From assembly GCA_947449035.1 (NCBI GenBank), contig CANFQC010000027.1, positions 1 through 32,981 on the forward strand: a stretch of 32,981 nt of DNA. Direction: 5' to 3'. The notes beneath the pieces are model-generated. The model ran no database searches, was not told the DNA's origin, and saw only the letters and a program-made list of their open reading frames with translations. Every line of letters starts with the position of its first letter. Within the stretch, counting starts at the first letter, position 1. The stretch comes from Actinomycetota bacterium (lineage in GTDB: Bacteria; Actinomycetota; Actinomycetes; S36-B12). Of the stretch, positions 1-7,859 are shown one piece after another. The translations under genes were made by a program, and so were the position numbers.

Positions 1-1381
1 GAGTAGCAAGTCGGCGCCAGCCCGTGGCCAGAAGGCCCATCACGCCGCCTGGGGCGATCAGGACCACCACCACCAGGAGGAGCCCGTATACGAAGGTGGG
101 GAGGTTATTGGTGACCTGGTCACTCCAGCCCCGATCCCCCGCCAGGTTCGAGACCGCCGCCGGCAATCCCACGAGCAGCACGGCACCAATAACGGCACCG
201 ACGAGGGAGCCGCGGCCGCCGAGAACCACGCCGACCAGCAGCGAAAGCGAGAGCGCGACCCCGTAGGCGCCTGGGCCGACGTAGGTCAGGATCTGAGCGA
301 AGACTGCACCGGCCAGGGCGGCAAACAGACTGCTCACGACAAAGGCAGAGACCTTTGATGCAGCCGGCGAGATACCCGAGAGCGCAGCCGCGATCGGATC
401 ATCACGTACTGCCTTCCACACCCGCCCTTGTCGGCCGCGCACCAGGTTGAGTGCCACGAAGCCGGCGATGCACGCCACGGCAATCGACACGGACGCCTGC
501 CACTGCTCAAGCACGAAGCCGACATCGGTGATCGTTCCGGTGGGTGTCGACGAGATCGCCGACGCGGAAGGCACGGGGACGGGATCCGCGGATGCACTCG
601 ACCCAGCGCCGGGGACATCGGACGGCGTGAGCATGTCGTCGGGCGAGGTCGATCCGGTGACGTCCGAAGGCGTGAGCATGTCGTCAGGCGAGGTCGACCC
701 GGTGACATCGGACGGCGTGAGCATGTCGTCAGGCGAGGTCGACCCGGTGACATCAGACGGCGTGAGCATGTCCGACGATGACGACGCAGCATCGGACGGT
801 GCAGCACTCGCACCAGCGAGTGCCTGATCGAGAGCTGCCGTGTCGCTCGCAACCGCGGCGTCCGCGGCTGCGGCGCTTTCAGCGATGTAGCCACCCTCGG
901 GATACGGAACTGTGAGCATCAAGCCCTGGCTGCCACCGAGGACGCCGGGGAATCGAGCAGCAATCGACGGAAGCCCGACCGCGATACCGAGGGTCAGGCC
1001 GGCCAGATACGGACCTCGCAATCGCGCAGCGAGCAGACCGATGATCAGACCTGCGATCACTCCCCCGAGCCCAGCGAAGATGACCGACCACACTGCATTC
1101 CATTGCATGCCGAGGATCGGAACTGTCTGCCAGTTCAAGCTCGTCACTGCAAAGACGTAACCACCTACGGCCATCAGGGCGCCATTGCCCAGCGATACCT
1201 GGCCCGACAGGCCTACCAGAATCACCATGCCGAACATCGCAGTCGCATACATCGCCGCGAGAGCGAGGTAGTAACTCATGAGCGGTTCGACCATCACGTT
1301 CAGGCGCGAGAGCACCAGCCAGATCGCAATGAAGAGCGGGGCGTGAATGAGAAGACGCGAGTTTCGCAGCCAAGTGGGCAT
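1..1381 (-). CDS. livM: Branched-chain amino acid ABC transporter permease LivM, C-terminus cut by window edge
   Basis: Inner-membrane permease of a LivFGHM-type importer; with LivH it would form the channel for branched-chain amino acids or a related substrate. The frame read from the ATG at 1379-1381 stays open to base 1, giving 460 codons, so the last residues lie outside the window. The N-terminal half shows several hydrophobic segments and the family motif SGQVSLGNGALMAVGGY near residues 59-75. The C-terminal half carries the EAA-like loop VRDDPIAAALSGI and then further membrane segments. Residues about 166-280 are an insertion absent from ordinary LivM proteins (about 320-360 aa): Ala/Ser/Asp/Thr/Pro-rich, acidic, with tandem 15-residue repeats. 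By topology it should lie in an external loop. The start is 2 nt after the livH stop, so the two are co-transcribed. Family assignment is firm; substrate is inferred. Confidence 0.88.
   Translation of the reverse strand, partial: MPTWLRNSRLLIHAPLFIAIWLVLSRLNVMVEPLMSYYLALAAMYATAMFGMVILVGLSGQVSLGNGALMAVGGYVFAVTSLNWQTVPILGMQWNAVWSVIFAGLGGVIAGLIIGLLAARLRGPYLAGLTLGIAVGLPSIAARFPGVLGGSQGLMLTVPYPEGGYIAESAAAADAAVASDTAALDQALAGASAAPSDAASSSSDMLTPSDVTGSTSPDDMLTPSDVTGSTSPDDMLTPSDVTGSTSPDDMLTPSDVPGAGSSASADPVPVPSASAISSTPTGTITDVGFVLEQWQASVSIAVACIAGFVALNLVRGRQGRVWKAVRDDPIAAALSGISPAASKVSAFVVSSLFAALAGAVFAQILTYVGPGAYGVALSLSLLVGVVLGGRGSLVGAVIGAVLLVGLPAAVSNLAGDRGWSDQVTNNLPTFVYGLLLVVVVLIAPGGVMGLLATGWRRLAT
615..772 (-). 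repeat. In-frame 45-bp tandem repeats inside livM (about 3.5 copies)
   Basis: Units at 615-659, 660-704 and 705-749 plus a partial copy at 750-772 are near identical, differing by a few mostly silent changes. Each encodes the 15-residue unit MLTPSDVTGSTSPDD or a slight variant (residues about 204-256 of LivM). Because the period is a multiple of three, gain or loss of units keeps the frame. Confidence 0.9.
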
Positions 1382-1383
1382 CA

Positions 1384-2262
1384 CTACACCGCCCTCGACT
1401 TACCGCGACCGAATGCGCCACCGGGGCGCACGACCAAGGTGATCGCCAGCAAAATGAGCACGACGATCGGCGCATCACCGGCCTCGCCGTATCCGGTGAC
1501 CAGGGCGAGCACCAAACCTGTGCCCACACCAAAGGCCACCGCACCAATGAGACTGTCGAGACCGCCGACGACCGCGGCCGTGAAGGCGAAGATGAGAAGG
1601 ATGTCGAAGCTATTGGGCGACAGGCTCGCAGTTGGCGCGATGAGAACGCCCGCGACAGCGCCCACGACGCCGGCGAGAGCCCAGCCGAAGGCCAGCATGC
1701 GATTGACGCGAATGCCGGAGAGCTTGGCAACTTCTGGGTTGAAGGCCGAGGCTCTCATCGACAGGCCGAGTGAGGTGCGCGTGAAGAGAAGCGTGAGAGC
1801 GACGACAAGCACTGCCGTGACGGCGTAGACGAGTACGTCGTACCAGGAGATGGGCCAGATGCGTCCGCCGATCTCGAGGCCGTTATTCGCCACCGGCGGC
1901 GCAAACGACTTCGGGTCGCCGCCCCAGATCATCGAGGCAAGCGCCTGCAGCGAGATGAGCACTCCGAAGGTCGCGATAATCGAACCCGAAGTGTCGAGCC
2001 GCTGCACGGGCCGCAGCACCAGCGCGTACACAATCAGTCCGAGAATTGCTCCGGCGACAAGACCGGCGAGCAGCGCGAGAATCCACGAACCCGTAGCGAC
2101 CTGAACCGCCAGGGCGATGAAGGTCGTGAACATGGCCTGACCAACCTGCGCGAAGTTCACGATTCGTGTCGAACGCCAGACGAGCACAAGCGCCAGAGCG
2201 AACAGCGCAATGACAGCGCCGCTGGAGAATCCACCTAGGAGGTAGTCGATGAATGTGGTCAT
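1384..2262 (-). CDS. livH: Branched-chain amino acid ABC transporter permease LivH
   Basis: Second membrane permease of the Liv-type importer, 292 aa, the normal length for LivH. The N-terminus is characteristic: DYLLGGFSSGAVIALFALAL, followed by an FAQVGQAMFTTF segment that matches the NFAHG-type motif of this family. About eight hydrophobic segments follow, with the cytoplasmic loop LSMRASAFNPEVAKLSGI expected to contact the ATPases. It starts at ATG 2260-2262, 8 nt after the livF stop, and ends 2 nt before the livM start, so it sits in the middle of a tight operon G-F-H-M. No periplasmic binding protein gene is visible; it may lie beyond the left edge. Family is certain; the transported solute cannot be read from sequence. 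Confidence 0.92.
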   Translation of the reverse strand: MTTFIDYLLGGFSSGAVIALFALALVLVWRSTRIVNFAQVGQAMFTTFIALAVQVATGSWILALLAGLVAGAILGLIVYALVLRPVQRLDTSGSIIATFGVLISLQALASMIWGGDPKSFAPPVANNGLEIGGRIWPISWYDVLVYAVTAVLVVALTLLFTRTSLGLSMRASAFNPEVAKLSGIRVNRMLAFGWALAGVVGAVAGVLIAPTASLSPNSFDILLIFAFTAAVVGGLDSLIGAVAFGVGTGLVLALVTGYGEAGDAPIVVLILLAITLVVRPGGAFGRGKSRAV

Positions 2263-2270
2263 GTCAGCGC

Positions 2271-2975
2271 CTACGAGCCCAGGTACGCATCGCGTAGTTC
2301 GTCATCGGCAGCGATCTCTTCCGCAGTACCGACCCTGACAACATTCCCGAGATTCATGATGATGCCCGTGGTTGCGACACGAAGTGCCGTCACCGCATTT
2401 TGTTCAACCAGCAGCACAGCCAGGTTCTTCTCCCGCGCGAGCTGACTCACTAGTTGCAGGATTTGAGTAACGATCAATGGCGCGAGTCCGAGCGAGGGCT
2501 CATCAAGCAGGAGGCAGGTCGGATCGCACATCAACGCGCGACCGATGGCGAGTTGTTGCCGCTCACCGCCAGACAAAGTGTCAGAGCGCATCCGCCGACG
2601 CTCCGCGAGAACAGGGAACATCTCGTAGATCTCTGCGGAGGTGGCCTTGCGTTCCGCACTCGGTCGCCAGAGCCCTCCGAGATGCAGGTTCTCCTCGACG
2701 GTGAGCTCGGGGATCGTCGAACGACCCTCGGGAACGAGCGCCATGCCGGAACGGACGATGTCCTCGGGGGAACGACCGGTCACGACAACGCCATCGAGTT
2801 CTGCCGTGCCAGAGACGGGCTTCACGAGCCCGGCCAAGGTGCGCATGAGCGTGGACTTGCCGGCTCCGTTCGCACCGATAACCGCAGTCACCTCGCCACG
2901 TGGCACGACAAGGCTGACCGAATCGAGTGCGCGCACCGCACCGAAGCTGACACTGAGCTGCTTGACCTCGAGCAT
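2271..2975 (-). CDS. livF: Branched-chain amino acid ABC transporter ATP-binding protein LivF
   Basis: Cytoplasmic ATPase of the Liv-type importer, 234 aa as usual for LivF. Visible motifs are Walker A GANGAGKST at residues 34-42, signature LSGGE at 134-138, Walker B CLLLDE at 154-159 and the switch LLVEQN (Q in place of H is normal for LivF). The start ATG (2973-2975) overlaps the livG stop by one base (TGATG), implying translational coupling, and equal amounts of the two ATPases are expected for a G:F heterodimer. Orientation and spacing put it in the same transcript as livG, livH and livM. Confidence 0.93.
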   Translation of the reverse strand: MLEVKQLSVSFGAVRALDSVSLVVPRGEVTAVIGANGAGKSTLMRTLAGLVKPVSGTAELDGVVVTGRSPEDIVRSGMALVPEGRSTIPELTVEENLHLGGLWRPSAERKATSAEIYEMFPVLAERRRMRSDTLSGGERQQLAIGRALMCDPTCLLLDEPSLGLAPLIVTQILQLVSQLAREKNLAVLLVEQNAVTALRVATTGIIMNLGNVVRVGTAEEIAADDELRDAYLGS

Positions 2976-3757
2976 CAGCTGGCCTCCTCGTGACCGAGGT
3001 AGGCCTCGAGGACCGCGGGGTTATTGCGGATTTCCTCGGGCGTACCGGAGGCGATCACCTTGCCGGCGTCGAGAACCCAAATGAGGTCGCACACGTTCAT
3101 CACGAGATCCATGTGATGCTCGACTAGAAGAACGGTGCGTTGCGGTGTCCAGCTGCGAATGAGCGCACCGAGTTCGGCGATGTCGCCGACACTCACGCCA
3201 CCGGCCGGCTCATCGAGCATGACAATGGATGGGTCACTGACCAATGCACGGGCGAGAGCGACGCGCTTTTGCACGGGATACGGAAGCTCGGACGGAAAAC
3301 GGTCACGCGCGTCTGCGACACCGAGCTCAGCCATCACGGCGAGGGATCGCTCACGAAGCCGCGCAATGCGCACATCAGCCCAGGGCATCGCCAGGCCGTC
3401 GGCGATGATGCCCGTGCGTATCGACGATGAGCCACCGAGCATGACGTTGTCGAGTGCCGACAAGGTCGCGAAGAGACCGACTCCCTGGAGACTGCGCGCT
3501 ACGCCGAGCTTGGTGAGTCGTTGTGGCTTGATGCGCCGCTGCTGCACGCCATTAAAGGCGACAGTGCCGGAGTCTGCGGACAAGAAGCCGGAGAGCACAT
3601 TGAAGACGGTGGTCTTACCGGCGCCATTGGGACCGATCAGCCCGGTGACAGCCCCCTTCGGGACATCGATACTGACGGAGTCGAGGATCTGCAGGCCGGA
3701 CAGACGAATGGAGACATCGCGCAGTGAGATCGCCGAGTCGACCGGCACCCCGTTCAT
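2975..3757 (-). CDS. livG: Branched-chain amino acid ABC transporter ATP-binding protein LivG
   Basis: Partner ATPase of LivF, first gene of the liv operon. From the chosen start it has 260 aa, close to the 255 typical of LivG. Walker A GPNGAGKTT is at residues 42-50 and Walker B is IVMLDEPAGG. The signature region reads LPYPVQKR, where many LivG proteins have an LPYG-type motif and classic ABC proteins LSGGQ. The LVEHH switch histidine is present. The frame is open as far as 3856, but that longer version would run through the promoter candidate and the rplA terminator hairpin. The ATG at 3755-3757 has a GGAG SD about 5 nt upstream and gives the normal N-terminus. An ATG at 3773-3775 is a less likely alternative. 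Confidence 0.9.
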   Translation of the reverse strand: MNGVPVDSAISLRDVSIRLSGLQILDSVSIDVPKGAVTGLIGPNGAGKTTVFNVLSGFLSADSGTVAFNGVQQRRIKPQRLTKLGVARSLQGVGLFATLSALDNVMLGGSSSIRTGIIADGLAMPWADVRIARLRERSLAVMAELGVADARDRFPSELPYPVQKRVALARALVSDPSIVMLDEPAGGVSVGDIAELGALIRSWTPQRTVLLVEHHMDLVMNVCDLIWVLDAGKVIASGTPEEIRNNPAVLEAYLGHEEAS

Positions 3758-3808
3758 GCGACTCCGTCCGAACATCAAGAACTCACGCCGACAATCGGCA
3801 GCCCTGCC

Positions 3809-3837
3809 AGTGTGTCGTGGGCATAAACAGCGGTCAA
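3809..3837 (-). promoter_or_regulatory. Candidate promoter of the liv operon
   Basis: On the minus strand TTGACC (3832-3837) and CACACT (3809-3814) are separated by exactly 17 nt and lie about 50 nt upstream of the preferred livG start. They sit directly downstream of the rplA terminator hairpin, where a new promoter is expected. Match is by eye only. Confidence 0.45.
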
Positions 3838-3851
3838 TCGGTTTGCCGTAA

Positions 3852-3890
3852 ATCAACGAAGGGGCAGCCGATGGCTGCCCCTTCGTTGAT
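3852..3890 (-). terminator. Intrinsic-type terminator hairpin after rplA
   Basis: An 18-bp perfect inverted repeat (arms 3852-3869 and 3873-3890, 3-nt loop) begins 13 nt after the rplA stop. The inner part of the stem is GC-rich and the outer part AT-richer. On the minus strand it is followed only by a weak T stretch (TTTA), so it may act as an actinobacterial U-poor terminator. It separates the ribosomal genes from the liv operon. Confidence 0.8.
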
Positions 3891-3903
3891 CGCTTCGAGA
3901 CGA

Positions 3904-4617
3904 CTAGATGTCGTCGTCCACAGTGAGGTTCTTGACGCGGTTGGAGTCAACCTGCACGCCCGGACCCATGGTCGAGGAGAAGGTTGCCTTCTTGATGTAA
4001 CGACCCTTGGCCGCGGACGGCTTCAGGCGCAGGACCTCGTCGAGGGCTGCTGCGTAGTTCTCGACGAGCTGGGTCTCGGAGAACGAGGCCTTGCCAATCG
4101 GGAACTGCAGGTTGGAGTGCTTGTCGACGCGGAATTCGATCTTGCCGCCCTTGATGTCATCGACTGCCTTCGCGACATCCATGGTGACGGTGCCAGTCTT
4201 GGGGTTCGGCATGAGGCCACGGGGACCAAGCACCTTGCCCAGGGTTCCGACCTTGCCCATCAGATCGGGCGTGCAGACGGCGGCGTCGAAATCAGTCCAG
4301 CCTCCGCGCACCTTCTCGATGAGCTCATCAGAACCGACGAAGTCGGCTCCTGCCGCGCGTGCTTCGTCAGCCTTCTCGCCGTTGGCGAAGACCAGGACCC
4401 GGGCGGTCTTGCCGGTGCCGTGCGGAAGGTTGACGGTGCCACGCACCATCTGGTCTGCCTTGCGGGGGTCAACGCCCAAACGCATGGAGACCTCGACGGT
4501 CGGATCGAACTTGCTTGCTACACCAGCCTTGACGAGACGAACGGCCGAGAGCGGTGAGTACAGCTCGTCAGCGTTGAACATCTCAGCGGCGGCGCGGTAT
4601 GCCTTGCTGCGCTTCAT
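3904..4617 (-). CDS. rplA: 50S ribosomal protein L1
   Basis: Large-subunit protein of the L1 stalk, which binds 23S rRNA and helps eject deacylated tRNA. It is usually also the repressor of its own rplK-rplA mRNA. Length 237 aa matches the family (about 230-240). The L1 signature is visible around [20 protein letters not shown], as is the N-terminal [13 protein letters not shown]. Start ATG 4615-4617 is preceded by a good SD (AAGGAG, 6 nt spacing). It follows rplK after 75 nt; that gap holds a short hairpin (arms 4647-4651 and 4657-4661) and a GTTTCC/GGAAAC inverted repeat straddling the rplK stop. rplJ-rplL do not follow directly; the hairpin at 3852-3890 ends the unit. Confidence 0.97.
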   Translation of the reverse strand: MKRSKAYRAAAEMFNADELYSPLSAVRLVKAGVASKFDPTVEVSMRLGVDPRKADQMVRGTVNLPHGTGKTARVLVFANGEKADEARAAGADFVGSDELIEKVRGGWTDFDAAVCTPDLMGKVGTLGKVLGPRGLMPNPKTGTVTMDVAKAVDDIKGGKIEFRVDKHSNLQFPIGKASFSETQLVENYAAALDEVLRLKPSAAKGRYIKKATFSSTMGPGVQVDSNRVKNLTVDDDI

Positions 4618-4692
4618 TTTCTGCTCCTTCGCAGGTTGTGGTTAGTGAGCCGCGCAGGCTCTCCCACGTGAATCGGAATTTTGGGGTTTCCG

Positions 4693-5124
4693 TTAGGAAA
4701 CGGTGATGCCCATCTGGCGAGCGGTGCCTTCGATGATCTTCATCGCAGCATCGATGTCATTGGCATTGAGATCGGGCATCTTGGTGGTGGCGATCTCGCG
4801 GACCTGATCCGAGGTGATGGATCCGGCCTTGACCTTGTGCGGCTCGCCCGAACCCTTCTCCAGGCCTGCGGCCTTGAGAATGAGGCGAGAAGCCGGCGGG
4901 GTCTTCAGGACGAAGTCGAAGGTGCGGTCTTCGTAGACCGTGATCTCGACGGGAATGATGTTGCCGCGCTGGGATTCCGTGGCCGCGTTGTAGGCCTTGC
5001 AGAAATCCATGATGTTCACGCCGTGCTGGCCAAGTGCAGGGCCAACGGGCGGCGCAGGATTAGCGGCGCCTGCCTGAATTTGGAGCTTGATCAGGCCGGC
5101 AACCTTCTTCTTCTTGGGTGCCAT
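4693..5124 (-). CDS. rplK: 50S ribosomal protein L11
   Basis: Ribosomal stalk-base protein that with 23S rRNA forms the GTPase-associated centre, the thiostrepton site and the RelA activation site. It has 143 aa from ATG 5122-5124, the usual length. The start [19 protein letters not shown] and the proline-rich N-terminal hinge ([20 protein letters not shown]) are diagnostic. The C-terminal domain ends [11 protein letters not shown]. The frame stays open upstream to 5484, but that part overlaps nusG and is not L11-like. An SD-like AAGGACC lies upstream. It follows nusG by 82 nt containing two hairpins (5154-5203) and is co-transcribed with rplA. Confidence 0.97.
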   Translation of the reverse strand: MAPKKKKVAGLIKLQIQAGAANPAPPVGPALGQHGVNIMDFCKAYNAATESQRGNIIPVEITVYEDRTFDFVLKTPPASRLILKAAGLEKGSGEPHKVKAGSITSDQVREIATTKMPDLNANDIDAAMKIIEGTARQMGITVS

Positions 5125-5153
5125 GGTGATTCGGGTCCTTACCTGTGTGATTA

Positions 5154-5203
5154 CCTCGCGAGTTCCCCGCGAGGGCCGTGCAATCTGCGGGTTACCCCGC
5201 AGA
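5154..5203 (-). promoter_or_regulatory. Twin hairpins in the nusG-rplK leader, candidate L1 autoregulatory site
   Basis: Two GC-rich inverted repeats lie back to back just after the nusG stop. The first (in minus-strand order) has 8-bp arms at 5184-5191 and 5196-5203 with a TTAC/GTAA loop. The second has 7-bp arms at 5154-5160 and 5168-5174. Neither is followed by a T run. In many bacteria L1 represses rplK-rplA by binding the leader mRNA, so one hairpin may be that operator and the other an attenuator. The structures are seen; the function is inferred. Confidence 0.5.
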
Positions 5204-5206
5204 AGT

Positions 5207-6037
5207 TCAGTCGTTCTTCTGGATCTGGCTGAAGGCCAGCTCCACGGGAGTCTCGCGACCGAAGATCTCGACCAGACCGGTGACCTTCTGGGCCTCGATG
5301 TTGATCTCGGAGATGGACGCGTGAAGTGTGGCGAACGGACCATCGACCACGGTGACGGAGTCGCCGATCGAGAAGTCGATCTCGATAGCCGGTGCGCTCG
5401 ACGAGGAACCGCCCGCAGTTGCAGGTGCACCAGGTGCGCCAGCCTTCTTCTCGGGAACGGGAGCGAGGATCGCGACGACCTCATCGAGGGTCAGCGGAGC
5501 GGGCTGGTGACCGTGACCAACGAAGCCAGTTACACCGGGGGTGTGGCGCACGACGCCCCACGACTCATCGGTGAGCTCCATGCGGACGAGCACGTAACCG
5601 GGGAACTTGTTGCGGCGGACGAGCTTGCGCACGCCGCTCTTGATCTCGGTGACCTCTTCCATCGGAACTTCGATCTGGAAGATGTAGTCCTCGACATTGA
5701 GGCTGATGACGCGGCTCTCAAGGTTGCCCTTGACCTTGTTCTCGTAGCCGGCGTAAGAGTGAATGACGTACCAGTCACCGGGAGAGATACGCATCTGCTC
5801 CTTGAACGCGGCGACAGGGTCTTCGTCCTCTTCCTCTTCGATCTCGGCAGCAACCTCAGCCTCGATCTCGATCACGGCAGCATCGACGATCAGTTCGGCT
5901 TCGATCTCCGCGTCGAGTGCGGCAGTGGTCACGACATCCGCAGCCGCCGTCTCGGCGATCTCCTCCGCGGCGGACAGCACAGCGGCAGCCTCTGCCTCGA
6001 AGTCATCAGCGGCGAAATCTTGGTCCAGATCGGACAC
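5207..6037 (-). CDS. nusG: Transcription termination/antitermination protein NusG
   Basis: Binds RNA polymerase and links it to Rho or the ribosome. The NGN domain starts near residue 88 ([17 protein letters not shown]) and contains the conserved [12 protein letters not shown] and GVTGFVG. A Pro/Ala/Gly/Ser linker (about 30 aa) leads to the C-terminal KOW domain, [13 protein letters not shown] to the end. The first about 87 residues are an Ala/Glu/Asp-rich acidic extension, as in other actinobacterial NusG proteins but long. The start is ambiguous. AAGGAG at 6048-6053 leaves 1 nt to an ATG at 6044-6046 but 10 nt to the GTG at 6035-6037, which I prefer (276 aa); the ATG would add three residues. 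It lies 49 nt downstream of secE. Confidence 0.93.
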   Translation of the reverse strand: MSDLDQDFAADDFEAEAAAVLSAAEEIAETAAADVVTTAALDAEIEAELIVDAAVIEIEAEVAAEIEEEEDEDPVAAFKEQMRISPGDWYVIHSYAGYENKVKGNLESRVISLNVEDYIFQIEVPMEEVTEIKSGVRKLVRRNKFPGYVLVRMELTDESWGVVRHTPGVTGFVGHGHQPAPLTLDEVVAILAPVPEKKAGAPGAPATAGGSSSSAPAIEIDFSIGDSVTVVDGPFATLHASISEINIEAQKVTGLVEIFGRETPVELAFSQIQKND

Positions 6038-6086
6038 GGCGGTCATTCTCCTTAATAGACGAACAGGGTGGGGGAAGTGAGCGTGA

Positions 6087-6332
6087 TCATCCGAAGATGA
6101 GCAGGACTCCCTTAGTGAAGATGTAGTCGAAGCCGGCGATGATCGCCGAGATGACTGCGACGAACACGATGACGACCGTCGTGTACGCAATCAACTCCTT
6201 GCGAGTGGGCCAGATGACCTTGCGCAGTTCGACGATGATCTGGCGAATGAACAGCGCGATGCGCGAGAAGATGTTCCCGCGCGAACGACGCGCGTCTGAG
6301 CTCGAACGCTCTGACGTGTCGGTGTCTGTCAT
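6087..6332 (-). CDS. secE: Preprotein translocase subunit SecE
   Basis: Small essential clamp of the SecYEG channel, 81 aa, the short single-span form found in most bacteria. A polar Ser/Arg-rich N-terminus is followed by the amphipathic conserved stretch [13 protein letters not shown] (about residues 36-48) and one transmembrane helix ([19 protein letters not shown]). Start ATG 6330-6332 has a GAAGG SD 5-6 nt upstream. The frame is open upstream but crosses the tRNA-Trp gene, so longer versions are rejected. The order tRNA-Trp, secE, nusG, rplK, rplA is conserved in actinobacteria. Confidence 0.95.
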   Translation of the reverse strand: MTDTDTSERSSSDARRSRGNIFSRIALFIRQIIVELRKVIWPTRKELIAYTTVVIVFVAVISAIIAGFDYIFTKGVLLIFG

Positions 6333-6403
6333 GACTGCCTTCTCTTCGTGAACCTGGATAGTGCTGGTGGTGCAACCTGCTGCGCGGCCGTATGACCGCT
6401 CCG

Positions 6404-6476
6404 CAGGGCCGGAGGGACTTGAACCCCCAACCCCCGGTTTTGGAGACCGGTGCTCTGCCAGTTGAGCTACGACCCT
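6404..6476 (-). tRNA. trpT: tRNA-Trp (CCA)
   Basis: A complete cloverleaf folds on the minus strand. The acceptor arms AGGGTCG and CGGCCCT pair over 7 bp with one G-U. The D-arm is GCTC/GAGC, the anticodon stem CCGGT/ACCGG with loop CTCCAAA, and the T-arm contains TTCAAGT. The anticodon CCA is at 6441-6443. The discriminator is G, as expected for tRNA-Trp, and the 3' CCA is not encoded. It lies about 70 nt upstream of secE in the same direction and is probably co-transcribed. Confidence 0.95.
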
Positions 6477-6537
6477 TTGTGAGGAGAAGTCGGCTGCCTT
6501 TGGGCAGGCTGCCGCCAAGCTTCCTTACGGAGGAGTG

Positions 6538-6568
6538 AGTCTACGGCCCCCGCCGAAGGACGGTCCAA
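6538..6568 (-). promoter_or_regulatory. Candidate promoter for tRNA-Trp-secE-nusG
   Basis: On the minus strand TTGGAC (6563-6568) and TAGACT (6538-6543) are 19 nt apart, ending about 60 nt upstream of the tRNA. Spacing is slightly long. A small hairpin (CTGCC/GGCAG) lies between it and the tRNA. Judged by eye. Confidence 0.35.
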
Positions 6569-6644
6569 TCGGGCATTTCGGGCCGTCCCAAGCGCCGATC
6601 GGCACCCCTACGGATACCCGATCAGCGCACCCGAGCGAGCCTGG

Positions 6645-6650
6645 AACAAT
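6645..6650 (+). promoter_or_regulatory. -10 box placed for a leaderless transcript of the aminotransferase gene
   Basis: AACAAT ends exactly 6 nt before the ATG at 6657, which would put the transcription start on or next to the A of ATG. There is no SD upstream of the gene. No good -35 is visible. The same geometry is seen at the SDR gene (11234-11246). Confidence 0.4.
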
Positions 6651-6656
6651 AGGCAC

Positions 6657-7859
6657 ATGACCTCACGAATCTCCGCCCGCATCTCCTCCATCACCGAGTC
6701 GGCCACGCTGGCCGTTGACGCCAAGGCCAAGGCCCTCAAGGCCGCCGGGCGACCGGTTATCGGCTTCGGAGCCGGTGAGCCCGACTTCCCGACCCCTGAC
6801 TACATCGTCGAGGCGGCCGTGGCAGCCTGCCGCGTGCCGGCCATGCACCGCTACACCCCGGCCGGCGGCCTGCCCGAGCTCAAGGAGGCCATCGCGGCCA
6901 AGACCATGCGCGACAGCGGCTACTCGGTCACTGCAGCCCAGGTGCTCGTGACCAATGGCGGCAAGCAAGCCCTCTACAACGCCTTCGCGACCCTGCTCGA
7001 TCCCGGCGACGAGGCGATCTTGCCCGCCCCGTACTGGACCACCTACCCGGAAGCAATCCGCCTTGCTGGTGGCGTGCCTGTCGAGGTCATGACCGACGAA
7101 ACCAGCGGTTACCGCGCCACGGTCGACCAGCTCGAGGCAGCACGCACCCCCCGCACGAAGCTGCTCGTTTTCGTTTCGCCGTCGAACCCGACCGGCGCCG
7201 TGTACTCCCCCGCCGAGGTCAAGGCCATCGGTGAGTGGGCCCTGGCCCACGGAATCTGGGTCGTCACCGACGAGATCTACGAGCACCTCGTGTACGGAGA
7301 TGCCGAGTTCAGCTCGATGCCGGTACTCGTGCCCGGTCTCGCCGATACCTGTGTCATCGTCAACGGCGTCGCCAAGACCTATGCGATGACCGGCTGGCGC
7401 GTCGGGTGGCTTATTGGCCCTGCTGACGTCATCAAGGCAGCCACCAACCTGCAGTCACACGCGACCTCGAATGTCTCGAACGTGGCGCAGGCTGCGGCAA
7501 TCGCCGCTGTCTCGGGTGATCTCGCTGCAGTTGACGAGATGAAGGTTGCCTTCGATCGCCGCCGCAAGCTGATTGTCGCAATGCTCAATGAGATCGACGG
7601 CGTCGAGTGCCCGACACCTGAGGGTGCGTTCTACGTGTACCCGTCAGTCAAGGCCCTGATTGGAAAGACGCTGCGCGGCAAGACCATCGGATCATCTGCC
7701 GAGCTCGCGAATATCATCCTCGACGAGGCTGAGGTCGCAGTCGTTCCCGGCGAGGCCTTTGGTACTCCCGGCTACCTGCGTCTGTCATACGCACTCGGTG
7801 ATGCAGACATCACCGAGGGTGTCACTCGGATGCAGAAACTTCTGTCAGAAGCCAGCTAA
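6657..7859 (+). CDS. aspC: Pyridoxal phosphate-dependent class I aminotransferase (aspartate type)
   Basis: Transfers amino groups between an amino acid (probably aspartate, possibly prephenate/arogenate or aromatics) and 2-oxoglutarate in the cytoplasm. At 400 aa it has the family length. Visible features are [13 protein letters not shown] near residue 40, the cofactor-binding [32 protein letters not shown] and the PLP Schiff-base lysine K240 in [16 protein letters not shown]. The C-terminal arginine lies in LRLSYA. The start is ATG 6657 with no SD but a -10-like box 6 nt upstream. Its last 15 bp overlap the end of murB on the opposite strand. An aminotransferase near secE and murB is common in actinobacteria. 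Exact substrate is uncertain. Confidence 0.9.
   Translation: MTSRISARISSITESATLAVDAKAKALKAAGRPVIGFGAGEPDFPTPDYIVEAAVAACRVPAMHRYTPAGGLPELKEAIAAKTMRDSGYSVTAAQVLVTNGGKQALYNAFATLLDPGDEAILPAPYWTTYPEAIRLAGGVPVEVMTDETSGYRATVDQLEAARTPRTKLLVFVSPSNPTGAVYSPAEVKAIGEWALAHGIWVVTDEIYEHLVYGDAEFSSMPVLVPGLADTCVIVNGVAKTYAMTGWRVGWLIGPADVIKAATNLQSHATSNVSNVAQAAAIAAVSGDLAAVDEMKVAFDRRRKLIVAMLNEIDGVECPTPEGAFYVYPSVKALIGKTLRGKTIGSSAELANIILDEAEVAVVPGEAFGTPGYLRLSYALGDADITEGVTRMQKLLSEAS

Noticed and set aside
615-772. Repeat array resembling a CRISPR
   Set aside because: The 45-bp units are contiguous with no spacers, vary by silent changes and are in frame within LivM.
5125-5484. N-terminal extension of L11
   Set aside because: The frame is open but overlaps nusG, is Arg/Ser-rich and unlike L11; ATG 5122-5124 gives the exact family start.
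5087-6055. Plus-strand open frame opposite nusG and the rplK leader
   Set aside because: Mirror of the acidic NusG codons (Asp/Leu/Val-rich) with no recognisable domain and no SD.
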